A DNA stretch of 48,949 bases from Candidatus Atribacteria bacterium (GCA_018402425.1 JAGYIZ010000014.1:1-48949); one strand, 5' to 3'. Shown: positions 1-8,749, counted from the first letter of the stretch. The notes: generated from the sequence alone by a model not told the origin. Numbers and translations are program-made.

Positions 1-666
1 GCTGATTTTATTATGATTGATGGGGAACATGGTGCAATGAATTTTGAAACTGCTGGAAAAATGATTTCACAAATAAAATATACGACAACAACTCCACTTT
101 TACGTGTTCCAGGTAATGATATGTTTATTATCAAACAATATCTAGATACTGGGACAGCTGGGATAATGATACCAATGGTTAATTCAAAGGTGGAAGCAGA
201 AAAAGCGGTTTCTTATTGCAATTATCCGCCCAAGGGTGTTAGAGGTATCGGAGCTGGCAGAAATTGCTTGTTCGTTAATCAACTAAGTGAATATCTGACT
301 TATGCAATAGAGGGTGAAGGTATTTTAGTTATACTGCAAATCGAACATATTGATGCTGTAAACAATATTGATGAAATTCTTTCCGTTCCCGGAATTGATG
401 TTGCATTTGTCGGACCATTTGATTTATCTGCATCCATGAATCTTTTAGGACAAATAGAGCATCCCCAAGTTATGGATGCTATAGATAAAGTATTGATTTC
501 ATGTAAAAATCATAATATTATCCCTGGAACTATAACGACTCCTGAGCAGATTAAAAAACACATTAATCAGGGTTTTCGAATTCTGATAGGTGGCATGGAT
601 GGGCAAATTTTATTTGAAGGCGGGAAAAAGATGGTGGAAGAATTTAAAAATGTAATTAAAAATTAA
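1..666 (+). CDS. HpcH/HpaI-family (GarL-like) 2-keto-3-deoxy acid aldolase, 5'-partial
   Basis: The reading frame is open from base 1, so the N terminus lies outside the window; 221 codons are present against about 255 for the family. The product should be a class II, metal-dependent aldolase cleaving 2-keto-3-deoxy sugar acids to pyruvate or tartronate semialdehyde plus an aldehyde. Family hallmarks visible are DFIMIDGEHGAMN near the start, the LLRVPGND strand, GVRGIGAGR (arginine near the active site), LQIEH (metal-binding Glu) and VAFVGPFDLSAS (metal-binding Asp). The dhaK remnant follows 30 bp downstream behind its own AAGGAGG site, suggesting one operon. A garL-type role would fit the cdaR relic and glycerate kinase 22 kb away, but GarL, HpaI and rhamnonate aldolases cannot be told apart from sequence alone. 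Family assignment is secure, substrate is not. Confidence 0.85.
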   Translation, partial: ADFIMIDGEHGAMNFETAGKMISQIKYTTTTPLLRVPGNDMFIIKQYLDTGTAGIMIPMVNSKVEAEKAVSYCNYPPKGVRGIGAGRNCLFVNQLSEYLTYAIEGEGILVILQIEHIDAVNNIDEILSVPGIDVAFVGPFDLSASMNLLGQIEHPQVMDAIDKVLISCKNHNIIPGTITTPEQIKKHINQGFRILIGGMDGQILFEGGKKMVEEFKNVIKN

Positions 667-696
667 TTAATAAGAGTAATCAAAAGGAGGATAAAG

Positions 697-1542
697 ATGA
701 AAACTTTTTACAATCAGGATGAAAATTATGTAAATGAAATGCTGGAAGGAATTTTATCTGCTCACCCGGATATGCTCAAAAAGGTAAATGGAGAAATCAG
801 GGCAATTGCCCGGGCAGACGCCCCCATTGATGGCAAGGTTGCCATAGCTACAGGAGGAGGATCAGGTCATTTGCCAGTATTTATGGGTTATGTGGGTAAA
901 GGCTTGCTTGATGGAGCAGCCATAGGAAATGTTTTTGCCTCGCCAAGTATGAATCAGATGCTTACTTTAACCAGAGCAATTAATGGAGATAAAGGGGTAT
1001 TATATCTGTATGGAAATTATGGCGGAGATATTATGAATTTTGATATGGCCTCTGAGATGGCAGAAGAAGAGGGAATCAAGGTAAAGTCTTTACTGGTTAC
1101 TGATGATATTGCTTCAGGAGAGAAGGGAAATGAATCAGCACGAAGAGGTGTTGCTGGAATATTTTATGCTTATAAGGTTGCTGGAGCCTGTGCAGATGAA
1201 GGGTCATCACTTGAAGAGGTCTACAATACTACCAAAGAAGCGTTAGAAGGAATAAGAACACTGGGAGTGGCTATTTCCCCCTGCACAGTACCTGGTGCCG
1301 ATAAACCTTCTTTCAGTTTAGCTGCAGATGAAATGGAGATTGGCATGGGAATTCATGGTGAGGCTGGGATTAGAAGAGAAAAAAGAAAATCAGCCGATGA
1401 AGTAACCCAGGATATGATGGATTTATTACAGGCAGATTTACCAATCAATAAAGGGAGAAGAAGTAAGTATTTAGTCAAGGTGTTTAAACTCTCCTGGAAG
1501 TTGTTCCTTTACACATCTACTTTAAAACACCTGAAACATTGA
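697..1542 (+). pseudogene. dhaK: dihydroxyacetone kinase subunit DhaK, C-terminally truncated
   Basis: Starts with ATG 8 bp after an AAAGGAGG site. Residues 1-254 match the DAK1 domain of DhaK: the GGGSGHLPVF substrate loop near residue 53, the GNYGGD motif near 106, and GMGIHGEAG around His220, the histidine that covalently holds dihydroxyacetone in characterised enzymes. Normal DhaK is about 330 aa. Here homology stops at LPINKGRR and an unrelated, hydrophobic and basic 26-residue tail follows (SKYLVKVFKL...), so the last helical part of the fold is lost. No dhaL or phosphotransfer subunit follows. The break point at about base 1460 marks the left edge of the decayed segment 1543-2740. I expect the product to be non-functional, although the dihydroxyacetone-binding residues survive. 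Confidence 0.75.
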
Positions 1543-2740
1543 ATACCTGCTATGCAGATTTATAAGCCCTATGGTTACTGATATATTCAGTTCCTTTAGA
1601 GGATGGTTGGTTTTTCTATTTTTCTTAAACTAAATGAGAACATAAAAATATTTAGATCATCCACCCTGACTCCCTTTGTGAAAGAATGCCAGTAATGTCT
1701 TTGACCAACAAGAGAAAGATATAAAATCCATTATTGGCAACTTCACGCCAATATATCAAATCAGAAAGAAGACCATCCAAATGAATCTGGATAGCAAGAT
1801 AGGTGATGGGTGACCATAGTCGTATGTCCCATGGCTTATTATAACTAGATATCTTGATAATAGTCTTTTGATCTTAGCATTTTTGATATCCTTATTCATG
1901 AGTGAAATGCAATTCAATGAAACTTCAGGCTCAATTATAGGTATATTTTAATTTTCAGCTATGACATCTGGCCCACTGTGTGATAAAACGACTATTCATT
2001 TTAAGGATTTGGGCAAACAGTTAGAGTTCCAATTGAAATCAACAGAAGAAAGATAAAGTTAATAAAGGGGACAAAAGACTATTTTAGATACACTAATCCC
2101 AACCTAGAATATTTGAACATAATTAATAACAGAGCTGTTGAGATTAGTCAAAAAAAACAAAAAATGTAGCATATCAAAGTGCAGAAAACCAAGGGATTTA
2201 GGTTTTCCCAAATTGGTCAGATCAAGATGCCGAAAGAGAGAAACATCGGGTAGTAATTGATCCTGAGCCTAATGGCTATTTGATTAAAGAAAGCAGGAGA
2301 CTATATATTTAGAAAGAAGATAGAGGCAAGAGAACATTTTGATATATCACTATAACTGTGAATTAAATAAATAATTTTTACCAATGATGAAAAGATTAAT
2401 ATAACATCTAGACAATTTTCACCCAGGCTCAAATACAGGCAGTTTTATATTGATTTAGAAATATATAGCTAAAGTGAAAGAAAAATTGAAATAGTGCATT
2501 TGTAAGGTTAATAAACTGATTTAATACTATTTTATTAATAATTCAATTAGTTTGATAGTTGAAAAATCTATATTACATATAATAGTAATAGCTGGATTCT
2601 TTTCTTATAATTATTTAAAATTTCAAATACAAAAATAAAATAACATTTTTAACAGTCAAATACATAAGAATATGTTAAGATATTAATAAGCTGCATTAAA
2701 TTTGAAAACAGTAATGATAATCATTGGCTAACATAAATTC
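1543..2740. other. 1.2 kb decayed, non-coding stretch
   Basis: No frame stays open for more than a few dozen codons on either strand. An imperfect inverted repeat (GGTGTTTAAA near 1479 and TTTAAAACACC near 1522) sits at the junction with dhaK, as an insertion-sequence end might. Short peptide-like runs such as NWSDQDAEREKHRVVIDPEP (about 2211-2270) suggest a dead gene, but I cannot name the family. Most likely a relic of a mobile element and/or of the missing end of dhaK and its partners. Confidence 0.5.
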
Positions 2741-2754
2741 AGGAGGTATCTGAT

Positions 2755-3675
2755 GTGTTAAATGAAAAGGAGAATCTATCGGGTGGTAATATTTTAGAGC
2801 TGTTAAACCAAAAGGTCTTGGTAATTGATGGGGCAATGGGGACTATGTTGCAGGAAAATGGGCTAAAATCAGGAGAATGTCCAGAACTGTGGAATATTAC
2901 TCATCCGGAAATAGTCAAAAAAATCCATACATCCTATCTAGAAGCAGGAGCTGATATTATTCTGACAAACACTTTTGGTGCAAATGGCGTAAAACTAATG
3001 AAAATGAAACAGCAACATCAATTAAAGGAAATAAACAGGCAAGCTGTTAAACTAGCCAGGGAGGCAGTTGATAGTTATAAAAAAAACCATCCGGTACCAG
3101 TTTTTGTAGCAGGTTCGGTAGGTCCTACCGGTGAAATTTTGGAACCTCTTGGACCACTTAAGAACAGTGAGGCTTATCAGGGTTATCAGGACCAGATTAA
3201 GGAAATGGTTTCTGTCGGTTTTGATATGATTATATTGGAAACTTTCTATGATCTTACTGAAATAAAAACTGCTTTGAGGGCTGTAAAAGAAAATTGTGAT
3301 TTACCGGTTTTTGCATCCATGAGTTTCGATGAAAATTTAAAAACTATCTATGGAATTACTCCGGAAAAGGCAGTAGAGGAATTATTTGAGGAAGAGGCTG
3401 ATGGAGTAGGGGCCAATTGCGGAAGTGGACCGGAATTACTTTATCAGGTATTAACCCGGATGAGGATAATAACAGATGCTCCTTTATTGGTTGAACCAAA
3501 TGCTGGAATACCCTATTTAGAAAATAACAAGGTTGTCTATCCTGCTTCACCCCAGGAAATGGCAAAATATGCCGAGAAATTTGCGCAATTAAAGGTAAAT
3601 ATCATCGGAGGGTGTTGCGGAACGACCCCGGAACATATTAAGGCAATTGCCCAAAAAATAAAGAAAACAATATAA
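2755..3675 (+). CDS. homocysteine S-methyltransferase domain protein (MetH N-terminal module type)
   Basis: 306 aa, start GTG at 2755 with an AGGAGGT site 7 bp upstream (an ATG at 2753 is immediately followed by a stop). It is the zinc-dependent homocysteine-binding barrel alone: DGAMGTMLQ near residue 26, ILTNTFGAN, GSVGPTGE, and the zinc ligands in GANCGSGP and GGCCGTTP near the C terminus. The family transfers a methyl group to homocysteine to make methionine. There is no folate, corrinoid or activation domain on this chain, unlike full MetH (about 1200 aa). The next two genes encode a corrinoid reactivator and a MetH-activation-like domain, so I infer a split cobalamin methionine synthase whose corrinoid and folate parts are elsewhere. 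An S-methylmethionine or betaine donor remains possible. Confidence 0.85.
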   Translation: MLNEKENLSGGNILELLNQKVLVIDGAMGTMLQENGLKSGECPELWNITHPEIVKKIHTSYLEAGADIILTNTFGANGVKLMKMKQQHQLKEINRQAVKLAREAVDSYKKNHPVPVFVAGSVGPTGEILEPLGPLKNSEAYQGYQDQIKEMVSVGFDMIILETFYDLTEIKTALRAVKENCDLPVFASMSFDENLKTIYGITPEKAVEELFEEEADGVGANCGSGPELLYQVLTRMRIITDAPLLVEPNAGIPYLENNKVVYPASPQEMAKYAEKFAQLKVNIIGGCCGTTPEHIKAIAQKIKKTI

Positions 3676-3729
3676 TACGAGCAATTAAAATGATTGTTCA
3701 GCATTTAATCAAGACGAGTATGATTATAT

Positions 3730-5607
3730 ATGATTGAAATTACTATTAATCCAGGCCAAAAAAAATTCAACATACCCGTAGGTACTCTAGTATTAGATGT
3801 ATTAAAACAGGCTAATATAATAATTTCGACTCCCTGCGGGGGTAAAGGAAATTGTGGTAAATGTAAGGTTTTAGTTTCTCCACAGGTTTCTATGCCTAAT
3901 AAGAATGAACAAAATTGGCTGACTGAAGAAGAAATTAAAAAAGGATTTCGTCTGGCCTGCCAAACTCATCTAAGGCAGGATACTACTATTACAGTACCCA
4001 CATATATCCCGGGCAATGAAGATTATTCTATAATAAATGGTAAGATAAAATCCCACTTATTAAATGATGACTTTAAACCGATTTCACAAATTAAAAAGAT
4101 TTATATAAAGCTAATACCTCCTACTTTACCAGACCAGCGTTCCGATTGGAGCAGAATAAAAAGTGAATTAGAGAAACAATCACAGGGTAATTATCACAAC
4201 TTAAAGGTGCCCATTGATATTCTTGCCAAAATACCTAATCTACTTAGAGATAATGACTTTCAGGCTACTCTTGTTTTATTCAAAGATACCGTTATTTCCA
4301 TTGAAGCAGGAGATACCAGAAATAAACTATATGGAATTGCCTTTGATATCGGAACAACTACTATTGCCGGGTATTTGCTTAACCTGGTAACATTTAAGGA
4401 AATAGCCATTGAAGCATCTGATAATCCGCAACGCAGGTACGGTGATGACGTTATCTCTCGCACTGATTTTACCGGACAAGATTCCAGGGGTAAAGATAAA
4501 CTTCAACAGGAGTTGATTACTACATTGAATCAAATGATTTTCTCTTTAGCTCAGAAAGCCGGGATTGACTATCAAAAAATTTACTTAGCTGTCCTGGTTG
4601 GAAATACCTGTATGCATCATTTCTTTTGGTGTTTACCAACCGAAAATCTAGCTATTTCTCCATATATACCTGTTACGACAGATAGTATATTAAAAGAATC
4701 CTCAAATTTGCCCAATTTTTGCCTTTTACCGCATGCCAAAGTCTATACAGCGCCGAATATTTCTGCCTATGTTGGAGGAGATATTATCGCTGATATAATT
4801 GATATCTCTATCTGGAAAAAAGAGGGTGCTAACTTAATGGTCGATTTGGGTACAAACGGAGAGATTATTTTAACTGCTGGGGGTAAAATATGGGCTTGCT
4901 CGGCAGCTGCCGGGCCGGCTTTTGAGGGTGCCAGAATCAGTTCAGGCATGAGAGCAGCTTATGGTGCAGTTGACAAAGTTAAGATAACAAAGGGAAGATT
5001 AGATTATCATGTAATCGGGCAATCCAAGGCTATTGGCATTTGCGGTTCCGGGATTGTCGACCTAATTGCCGAATTAATAAATTTACAGATTGTCCAGCCC
5101 AATGGGCGATTAGTTAAAAAGGAAGAATGCCCTGAGAATGTAGCTATTACAATTAAGGAAAGAATCATTCAGGAAAAGAAATACAATCAATTTTTAATTA
5201 TTCCCGCTCAAGAATCTGCATCCGGTAATCCGATTTATCTGACCCAGAAGGATATTCGGGAAATACAATTGGCCAAGGGTGCGGTAGCTGCAGGTATTCG
5301 AATTCTTCTTGAAAAGGCTGAAATTGCACCAGAGGATATTGAAGAAATTATGCTTGCCGGTGCATTTGGAAATGTTCTTAATACAGACAGCGCACTTAAG
5401 ATAGGCATTATTCCTCATACTTCCAACGGGAGGGTACGCTCCATTGGAAATGCTGCCGGACAGGGTGCCGAAAAATTATTATTATCAGAAGAGATGAGAG
5501 ATATGGCTGATCGACTATCAAGGAAGGTTCAATATATTGAATTATCCTCCCATCATGATTTTCAGAACATATTTGCTGATTCTCTATTTTTTGGCCATGT
5601 TATATAG
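3730..5607 (+). CDS. RACo-type corrinoid protein reactivase (2Fe-2S ferredoxin plus ASKHA domain, DUF4445)
   Basis: 625 aa. Residues 1-90 are a plant-type [2Fe-2S] ferredoxin with cysteines in CGGKGNCGKC and a fourth in RLACQTH. A linker of about 100 residues leads to the large ASKHA/actin-like ATPase region: FDIGTTTIAGYLL, a GNTCMHH segment, MVDLGTNGEI and MLAGAFGNVL. This is the layout of RACo (RamA-related), which uses ATP to drive reduction of inactive Co(II) corrinoid to Co(I) in methyltransferase systems. It lies 54 bp after the homocysteine methyltransferase gene and 43 bp before a MetH-activation-like gene; together they point to maintenance of a corrinoid methyltransferase. Start ATG 3730 has no strong ribosome site. 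Family is clear; the partner corrinoid protein is not in this window. Confidence 0.88.
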   Translation: MIEITINPGQKKFNIPVGTLVLDVLKQANIIISTPCGGKGNCGKCKVLVSPQVSMPNKNEQNWLTEEEIKKGFRLACQTHLRQDTTITVPTYIPGNEDYSIINGKIKSHLLNDDFKPISQIKKIYIKLIPPTLPDQRSDWSRIKSELEKQSQGNYHNLKVPIDILAKIPNLLRDNDFQATLVLFKDTVISIEAGDTRNKLYGIAFDIGTTTIAGYLLNLVTFKEIAIEASDNPQRRYGDDVISRTDFTGQDSRGKDKLQQELITTLNQMIFSLAQKAGIDYQKIYLAVLVGNTCMHHFFWCLPTENLAISPYIPVTTDSILKESSNLPNFCLLPHAKVYTAPNISAYVGGDIIADIIDISIWKKEGANLMVDLGTNGEIILTAGGKIWACSAAAGPAFEGARISSGMRAAYGAVDKVKITKGRLDYHVIGQSKAIGICGSGIVDLIAELINLQIVQPNGRLVKKEECPENVAITIKERIIQEKKYNQFLIIPAQESASGNPIYLTQKDIREIQLAKGAVAAGIRILLEKAEIAPEDIEEIMLAGAFGNVLNTDSALKIGIIPHTSNGRVRSIGNAAGQGAEKLLLSEEMRDMADRLSRKVQYIELSSHHDFQNIFADSLFFGHVI

Positions 5608-5650
5608 AAACCTGACAAGATGACAATAGTAGATTATAGGACAATAAGAT

Positions 5651-6352
5651 ATGGAAAAAAGAAAGATAATAAATCAGATTAAGATTAAAATAGCCGAGCA
5701 GGAAGTCCTGAGATACTTGGGTTATCCACAAGATTTAATTCATGAAATTAGTACAGATATCAAGAAAATAGTCCGGGAAGAGATTGAACAGGCCTATCCT
5801 TTGTTAGAAAGCAGGGGTATATATCAATTTCTTGATATTTCTTCGGTTTTTGCAAATGGTATTATTATGACTAAACAAGGCTATCAATTTATGGTTAACA
5901 AAAAAACTATTGATTTGTTAAAAAATGCGGAATATCTTCTTTTGATGGTGGTTACTATTGGTCTAAAAATCGAGAAGGCTGTAAAAGAAAATTTTCGACA
6001 GGGTAACCATGTAAGAGCAATGGTGTTAGATGCAGCAGGAACAGTCGCTGTGAAAACTGCTGGTCAATGGCTTAATCACTTTATTGAAGAAAAGAACTCC
6101 CGGGAAGACCTTAAGTTTTCCCGTTATTTTGAGCCAGGTTCCGGTGATTGGGATATAAAGGAACAGAAACAAATTTTTGAAATCCTCAGGCCCGAAATAA
6201 TTGGTATAACACTGAATCCTTCTTTTATGATGAATCCGACTAAATCTCTTTCCTGGATTCGCGGGATAGGTCATAATTTAATTAATACCTACCGTGATGA
6301 ATTTTCCTGCCAATATTGTCTGTTAAGCAATTGTCCATTTCGAAAAAAATAA
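5651..6352 (+). CDS. MetH activation (AdoMet-binding) domain-like protein
   Basis: 233 aa stand-alone version of the vitamin-B12-dependent methionine synthase activation domain. Visible are the N-terminal helical part (QEVLRYLGYPQD), the central segment AMVLDAAGTVAVKTAGQWL typical of these proteins, the SRYFEPGSGDWDIKEQK stretch corresponding to the RxSPGYxDWPL region of MetH, and a Cys-rich end (CQYCLLSNCPF) common in the stand-alone forms. In MetH this domain binds S-adenosylmethionine and remethylates the oxidised corrinoid. The gene is third in a tight series with the homocysteine methyltransferase and RACo genes. Sequence identity to MetH is modest, so binding of AdoMet is inferred. Confidence 0.75.
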   Translation: MEKRKIINQIKIKIAEQEVLRYLGYPQDLIHEISTDIKKIVREEIEQAYPLLESRGIYQFLDISSVFANGIIMTKQGYQFMVNKKTIDLLKNAEYLLLMVVTIGLKIEKAVKENFRQGNHVRAMVLDAAGTVAVKTAGQWLNHFIEEKNSREDLKFSRYFEPGSGDWDIKEQKQIFEILRPEIIGITLNPSFMMNPTKSLSWIRGIGHNLINTYRDEFSCQYCLLSNCPFRKK

Positions 6353-6546
6353 TCTTATTATTTTTTAATTAAGCAAATTTTCATAAATAAATATGGGTAT
6401 TGTTCAGCAGAAGAATATATAATATCAAAAATAAAAAGTAAATGGTTTAGGTTAGCTGGTTTTATTATAATTTTAGGATAATCAACCTGTTCTTACATTT
6501 CTAGCAGGGTAAAGATAATTTAAAAATAGTAATTCTATAAAAAATA

Positions 6547-7143
6547 ATGGTGAAAAATATGATTTCTAATAATAATATCCGATGCAATGAGCTAGATAAA
6601 GAAGAAAAAAACATTCCACTTCTGGATATTTTTTGGACATTTTTTAGAATTGGCCTATTAACTTTAGGTGGTGGCCTGGCGATGTCACCGGTAATGAGAC
6701 ATGAGCTGGTTATTAAGCGACATTGGGTGAAGGATTCTGATTTTTGTTCTATAGTAGCTCTAGCAACTGTTATTCCCGGTGCTATTGCTGTAAATATTGC
6801 TTATTTACTGGGGCAACGTTTAGGTGGGAAAAGAGGGTTGATTTTGGCAATTCTTGGCGTAATTCTTCCTTCTTTTATTATTATACTTTTTATTGTCACT
6901 ATCTTATTCCCCTTTTTTTATCATCCTACGGTGGTAAATTTTTTACGTGGCTGTGCAATTGCCGTGCTTGGACAATTGGGGTTTGCCAGTTTTGTTTTTA
7001 GCAGAAGATTGCTACGAAGATGGCCACATTTTATTGTTTGTGCTACAGGAATCTTGGTAATAGGTGTTTTTGGTATGCACCCTATATTTGGGCTGATTGC
7101 TGCTAGCTTGCTTGGTTATTGGCTTTGTCCGGGCAAAAAATAA
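6547..7143 (+). CDS. chromate transporter, half-size subunit 1
   Basis: 198 aa with four to six hydrophobic segments. The CHR domain signature is plain: FFRIGLLTLGGGLAMSPVM followed by ELV, then ATVIPGAIAVNIAYLLGQRLGG. Members exchange chromate or sulfate across the inner membrane; many are probably general anion exporters. This is the short-chain type that works as a pair of homologous subunits encoded in tandem; the partner follows 56 bp later. ATG 6547 is used although it lacks a good ribosome site; ATG 6559 in the same frame is an alternative. Substrate cannot be read from sequence. Confidence 0.85.
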   Translation: MVKNMISNNNIRCNELDKEEKNIPLLDIFWTFFRIGLLTLGGGLAMSPVMRHELVIKRHWVKDSDFCSIVALATVIPGAIAVNIAYLLGQRLGGKRGLILAILGVILPSFIIILFIVTILFPFFYHPTVVNFLRGCAIAVLGQLGFASFVFSRRLLRRWPHFIVCATGILVIGVFGMHPIFGLIAASLLGYWLCPGKK

Positions 7144-7199
7144 ATCCTGTTAAAATATATTTGAGGAGAACACATTAAGTATTTGGAGATTATAGAATA

Positions 7200-7727
7200 A
7201 TGAAATCCCTACTGAATTTATTTATAAGTTTTATGATTATTGGTATTGGTGCTTACGGAGGCGGACTGGTTACCATTCCATTAATCCAGCATGAGATTGT
7301 TACCAAAAATCATTGGCTCGCGTTTGATGAGATAGCAGAAATTTTTGCAATTGCACAAATGACACCAGGGCCTATTGCTGTTAATACAGCAACTTTTACA
7401 GGTTTTCGCTTAAGTGGTATATTGGGTGCTGTAGTTGCAACAAGTGCGGTAATTTTACCTTCAATATTAATTCTTTTGTTAGTAACAGCATTAATAAATC
7501 GATTCAAAGGTAATAAATATTTACGAAGGTTTCGACATGGCATTCAATTAGGAGTATTGAGTCTTATTTTTTTTGCTGTATGGACTTATGGTTCAGGAGT
7601 TATTAAAGGGTGGATAGATTTAGGAATTGCGATGGTTGCATTTGTCCTTCTGGTTGTTTTTGAAAGAAAATTACACCCAATTATAGTAATATTAAGCTGT
7701 GGTGTATTAGGTATAATTATTTTTTAA
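7200..7727 (+). CDS. chromate transporter, half-size subunit 2
   Basis: 175 aa, homologous to the preceding gene (GIGAYGGGLVTIPLIQHEIV, then MTPGPIAVNTATFTGFRLSG) and ending in hydrophobic helices. Tandem short chromate transporters are thought to be inserted in opposite orientations and form one heterodimeric carrier. It begins at ATG 7200; TTTGAGGAG lies rather far upstream (about 7162). Transcription of the pair probably ends before the purine promoter at 7928, although I see no clear terminator after the stop. Confidence 0.85.
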   Translation: MKSLLNLFISFMIIGIGAYGGGLVTIPLIQHEIVTKNHWLAFDEIAEIFAIAQMTPGPIAVNTATFTGFRLSGILGAVVATSAVILPSILILLLVTALINRFKGNKYLRRFRHGIQLGVLSLIFFAVWTYGSGVIKGWIDLGIAMVAFVLLVVFERKLHPIIVILSCGVLGIIIF

Positions 7728-7927
7728 TATTAATACTCAATAGGAATTGCCCTGAAATCACTTGAATATAATTTATTTTCAATGATTTATATGCTTATTT
7801 TAAGCTTTAGTATCGGATTATTAATTTTATTTCGATATTATTTTAGCAATAAAAATTCTTATCTATCTGAATAAAAATAAACTCTTTGATTTTGTTATTC
7901 AAACAAGATTTTAGCTTTTTTTATTAT

Positions 7928-7956
7928 TTGACAACCAAAGATAATAATGCTATATT
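7928..7956 (+). promoter_or_regulatory. sigma-A-type promoter of the purine operon
   Basis: Perfect -35 TTGACA (7928-7933), 17-bp spacer, and an extended -10 TGcTATATT (7948-7956). Transcription would start near 7963, about 25 nt before the guanine aptamer, so both riboswitches lie in the leader RNA. Confidence 0.85.
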
Positions 7957-7986
7957 TTCAGCAGATATTTTACAATTTATAAAAAA

Positions 7987-8057
7987 ACTCGTATAAGTTT
8001 TCGGATATGGCGAAAACGTTTTTACCAAGTGACCGTAAATCACAAATGGCTACGAGT
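7987..8057 (+). promoter_or_regulatory. guanine riboswitch aptamer (purine riboswitch family)
   Basis: Matches the purine aptamer part for part. P1 is ACTCGTA (7987-7993) with TACGAGT (8051-8057); P2 is GTTTTCG (7997-8003) with CGAAAAC (8011-8017) around loop GATATGG; J2/3 is GTTTTTACC; P3 is GTGA/TCAC around loop CCGTAAA (8033-8039), so both kissing loops have their conserved sequence. Aligned with the B. subtilis xpt aptamer, the ligand-selecting position 74 is C8050, which specifies guanine rather than adenine. U22, U47, U51 and A52 equivalents are conserved. In this family guanine binding stabilises P1 and normally turns expression off, as suits purE downstream. Confidence 0.92.
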
Positions 8058-8183
8058 GGAAGTGCACCTTAGGGATTCACCTGTTAAGTAAAAAACATTT
8101 TACAGGGTTCGAACCAAGTGGTGCAAAGTGTATTAATTATACTACACCGTAGGGCTAAAATCCCAGGCGGAGAGGTTCCACTC
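8054..8183 (+). promoter_or_regulatory. ykkC-class riboswitch aptamer, probably PRPP-sensing
   Basis: Closed by P1 GAGTGGAA (8054-8061) with TTCCACTC (8176-8183). Inside are CACCTTAGGGATTC (compare the ykkC CUAGGGUUC core), helix GCACC (8064-8068)/GGTGC (8120-8124), an arm CCTGT/ACAGG, the GGTTCGAACC segment, and the hallmark 3' core GGGCTAAAATCCCAGGCGGAGAGG (split here: GGGCTAAAATCCC at 8152-8164, then AGGCGGAGAGG), corresponding to GGGAYAAAAGCCCGGGAGA of the family. ykkC subtypes sense guanidine, ppGpp or PRPP. Tandem guanine plus PRPP aptamers before purine genes are known, so PRPP is the best reading. Its P1 5' strand shares GAGT with the guanine aptamer P1. Confidence 0.82.
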
Positions 8184-8216
8184 TTATTTTGGAATACCTC
8201 TTGGGCTGGGTTTTTT
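8162..8216 (+). terminator. riboswitch-controlled intrinsic terminator
   Basis: CCCAG (8162-8166) pairs with CTGGG (8206-8210), GAGAGG (8170-8175) with CCTCTT (8197-8202) and TTCCA (8176-8180) with TGGAA (8190-8194), then six T. The 5' arm contains the 3' strand of the ykkC-class P1, so ligand-bound aptamer and terminator are mutually exclusive: a PRPP-type aptamer would be an ON switch. Confidence 0.9.
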
Positions 8217-8266
8217 ATTTTTATATAGGAATTATAAAATAAGTAATATGTTAGAGAGGGTTTAAG

Positions 8267-8749
8267 ATGGATATAAGTATTATCATGGGAAGTACGTCTG
8301 ATCAAGCTATTATGGAAAAGGCAAGTGAAGTTCTTCAGGAACTGGAAATTAGTTATGAATTAAGGGCAATTTCTGCACATCGTACACCGGATTTTCTTTT
8401 TCAATATATTAATCAATTCCCCAAACGGGGATTCAAAGTTATTATTTCCGGGGCAGGAGGAGCGGCTCATTTACCGGGGATAATTGCCGGCAAAACGATT
8501 TTGCCGGTTATTGGTGTACCCATTAAAACACAAACATTAGAGGGTTTGGATTCCTTATTTTCCATTGTACAGATGCCCAAAGGTGTACCGGTTGCCACAG
8601 TAGGTATCAACAATGCAGCTAATGCAGCTTTGTTGGCAGCGAGAATTTTGGCATTGCAAAATCATCAGTTAAGGGATAAATTACTATACTATATAGATAA
8701 AATGGGACAAAAAATCAAAGACTTGGAACTCAATAGGGGAATTGAGTAA
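8267..8749 (+). CDS. purE: N5-carboxyaminoimidazole ribonucleotide mutase PurE
   Basis: 160 aa, the usual length of class I PurE. It moves the carboxyl group of N5-CAIR to give CAIR in de novo purine synthesis. Motifs: the N-terminal MGSTSDQAIM loop that holds substrate phosphate, SAHRTP with the conserved histidine, and SGAGGAAHLPG. The start ATG 8267 follows GAGAGGG by 7 bp. It is the first gene after the guanine/PRPP leader and 30 bp before purC. No purK is present in this operon, so N5-CAIR synthetase would have to be encoded elsewhere, or the enzyme works as a class II-like CAIR/AIR carboxylase; the sequence length favours class I. Confidence 0.95.
   Translation: MDISIIMGSTSDQAIMEKASEVLQELEISYELRAISAHRTPDFLFQYINQFPKRGFKVIISGAGGAAHLPGIIAGKTILPVIGVPIKTQTLEGLDSLFSIVQMPKGVPVATVGINNAANAALLAARILALQNHQLRDKLLYYIDKMGQKIKDLELNRGIE

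Noticed and set aside
7782-7874. 30-codon hydrophobic frame after the chromate transporter genes
   Set aside because: Could be a small membrane peptide but has no ribosome site and lies in AT-rich sequence where such frames arise by chance.
8101-8125. tRNA-like GGGTTCGAACC sequence (T-loop lookalike)
   Set aside because: No acceptor, D or anticodon arms around it; it lies inside the ykkC-class aptamer and is explained by that fold.
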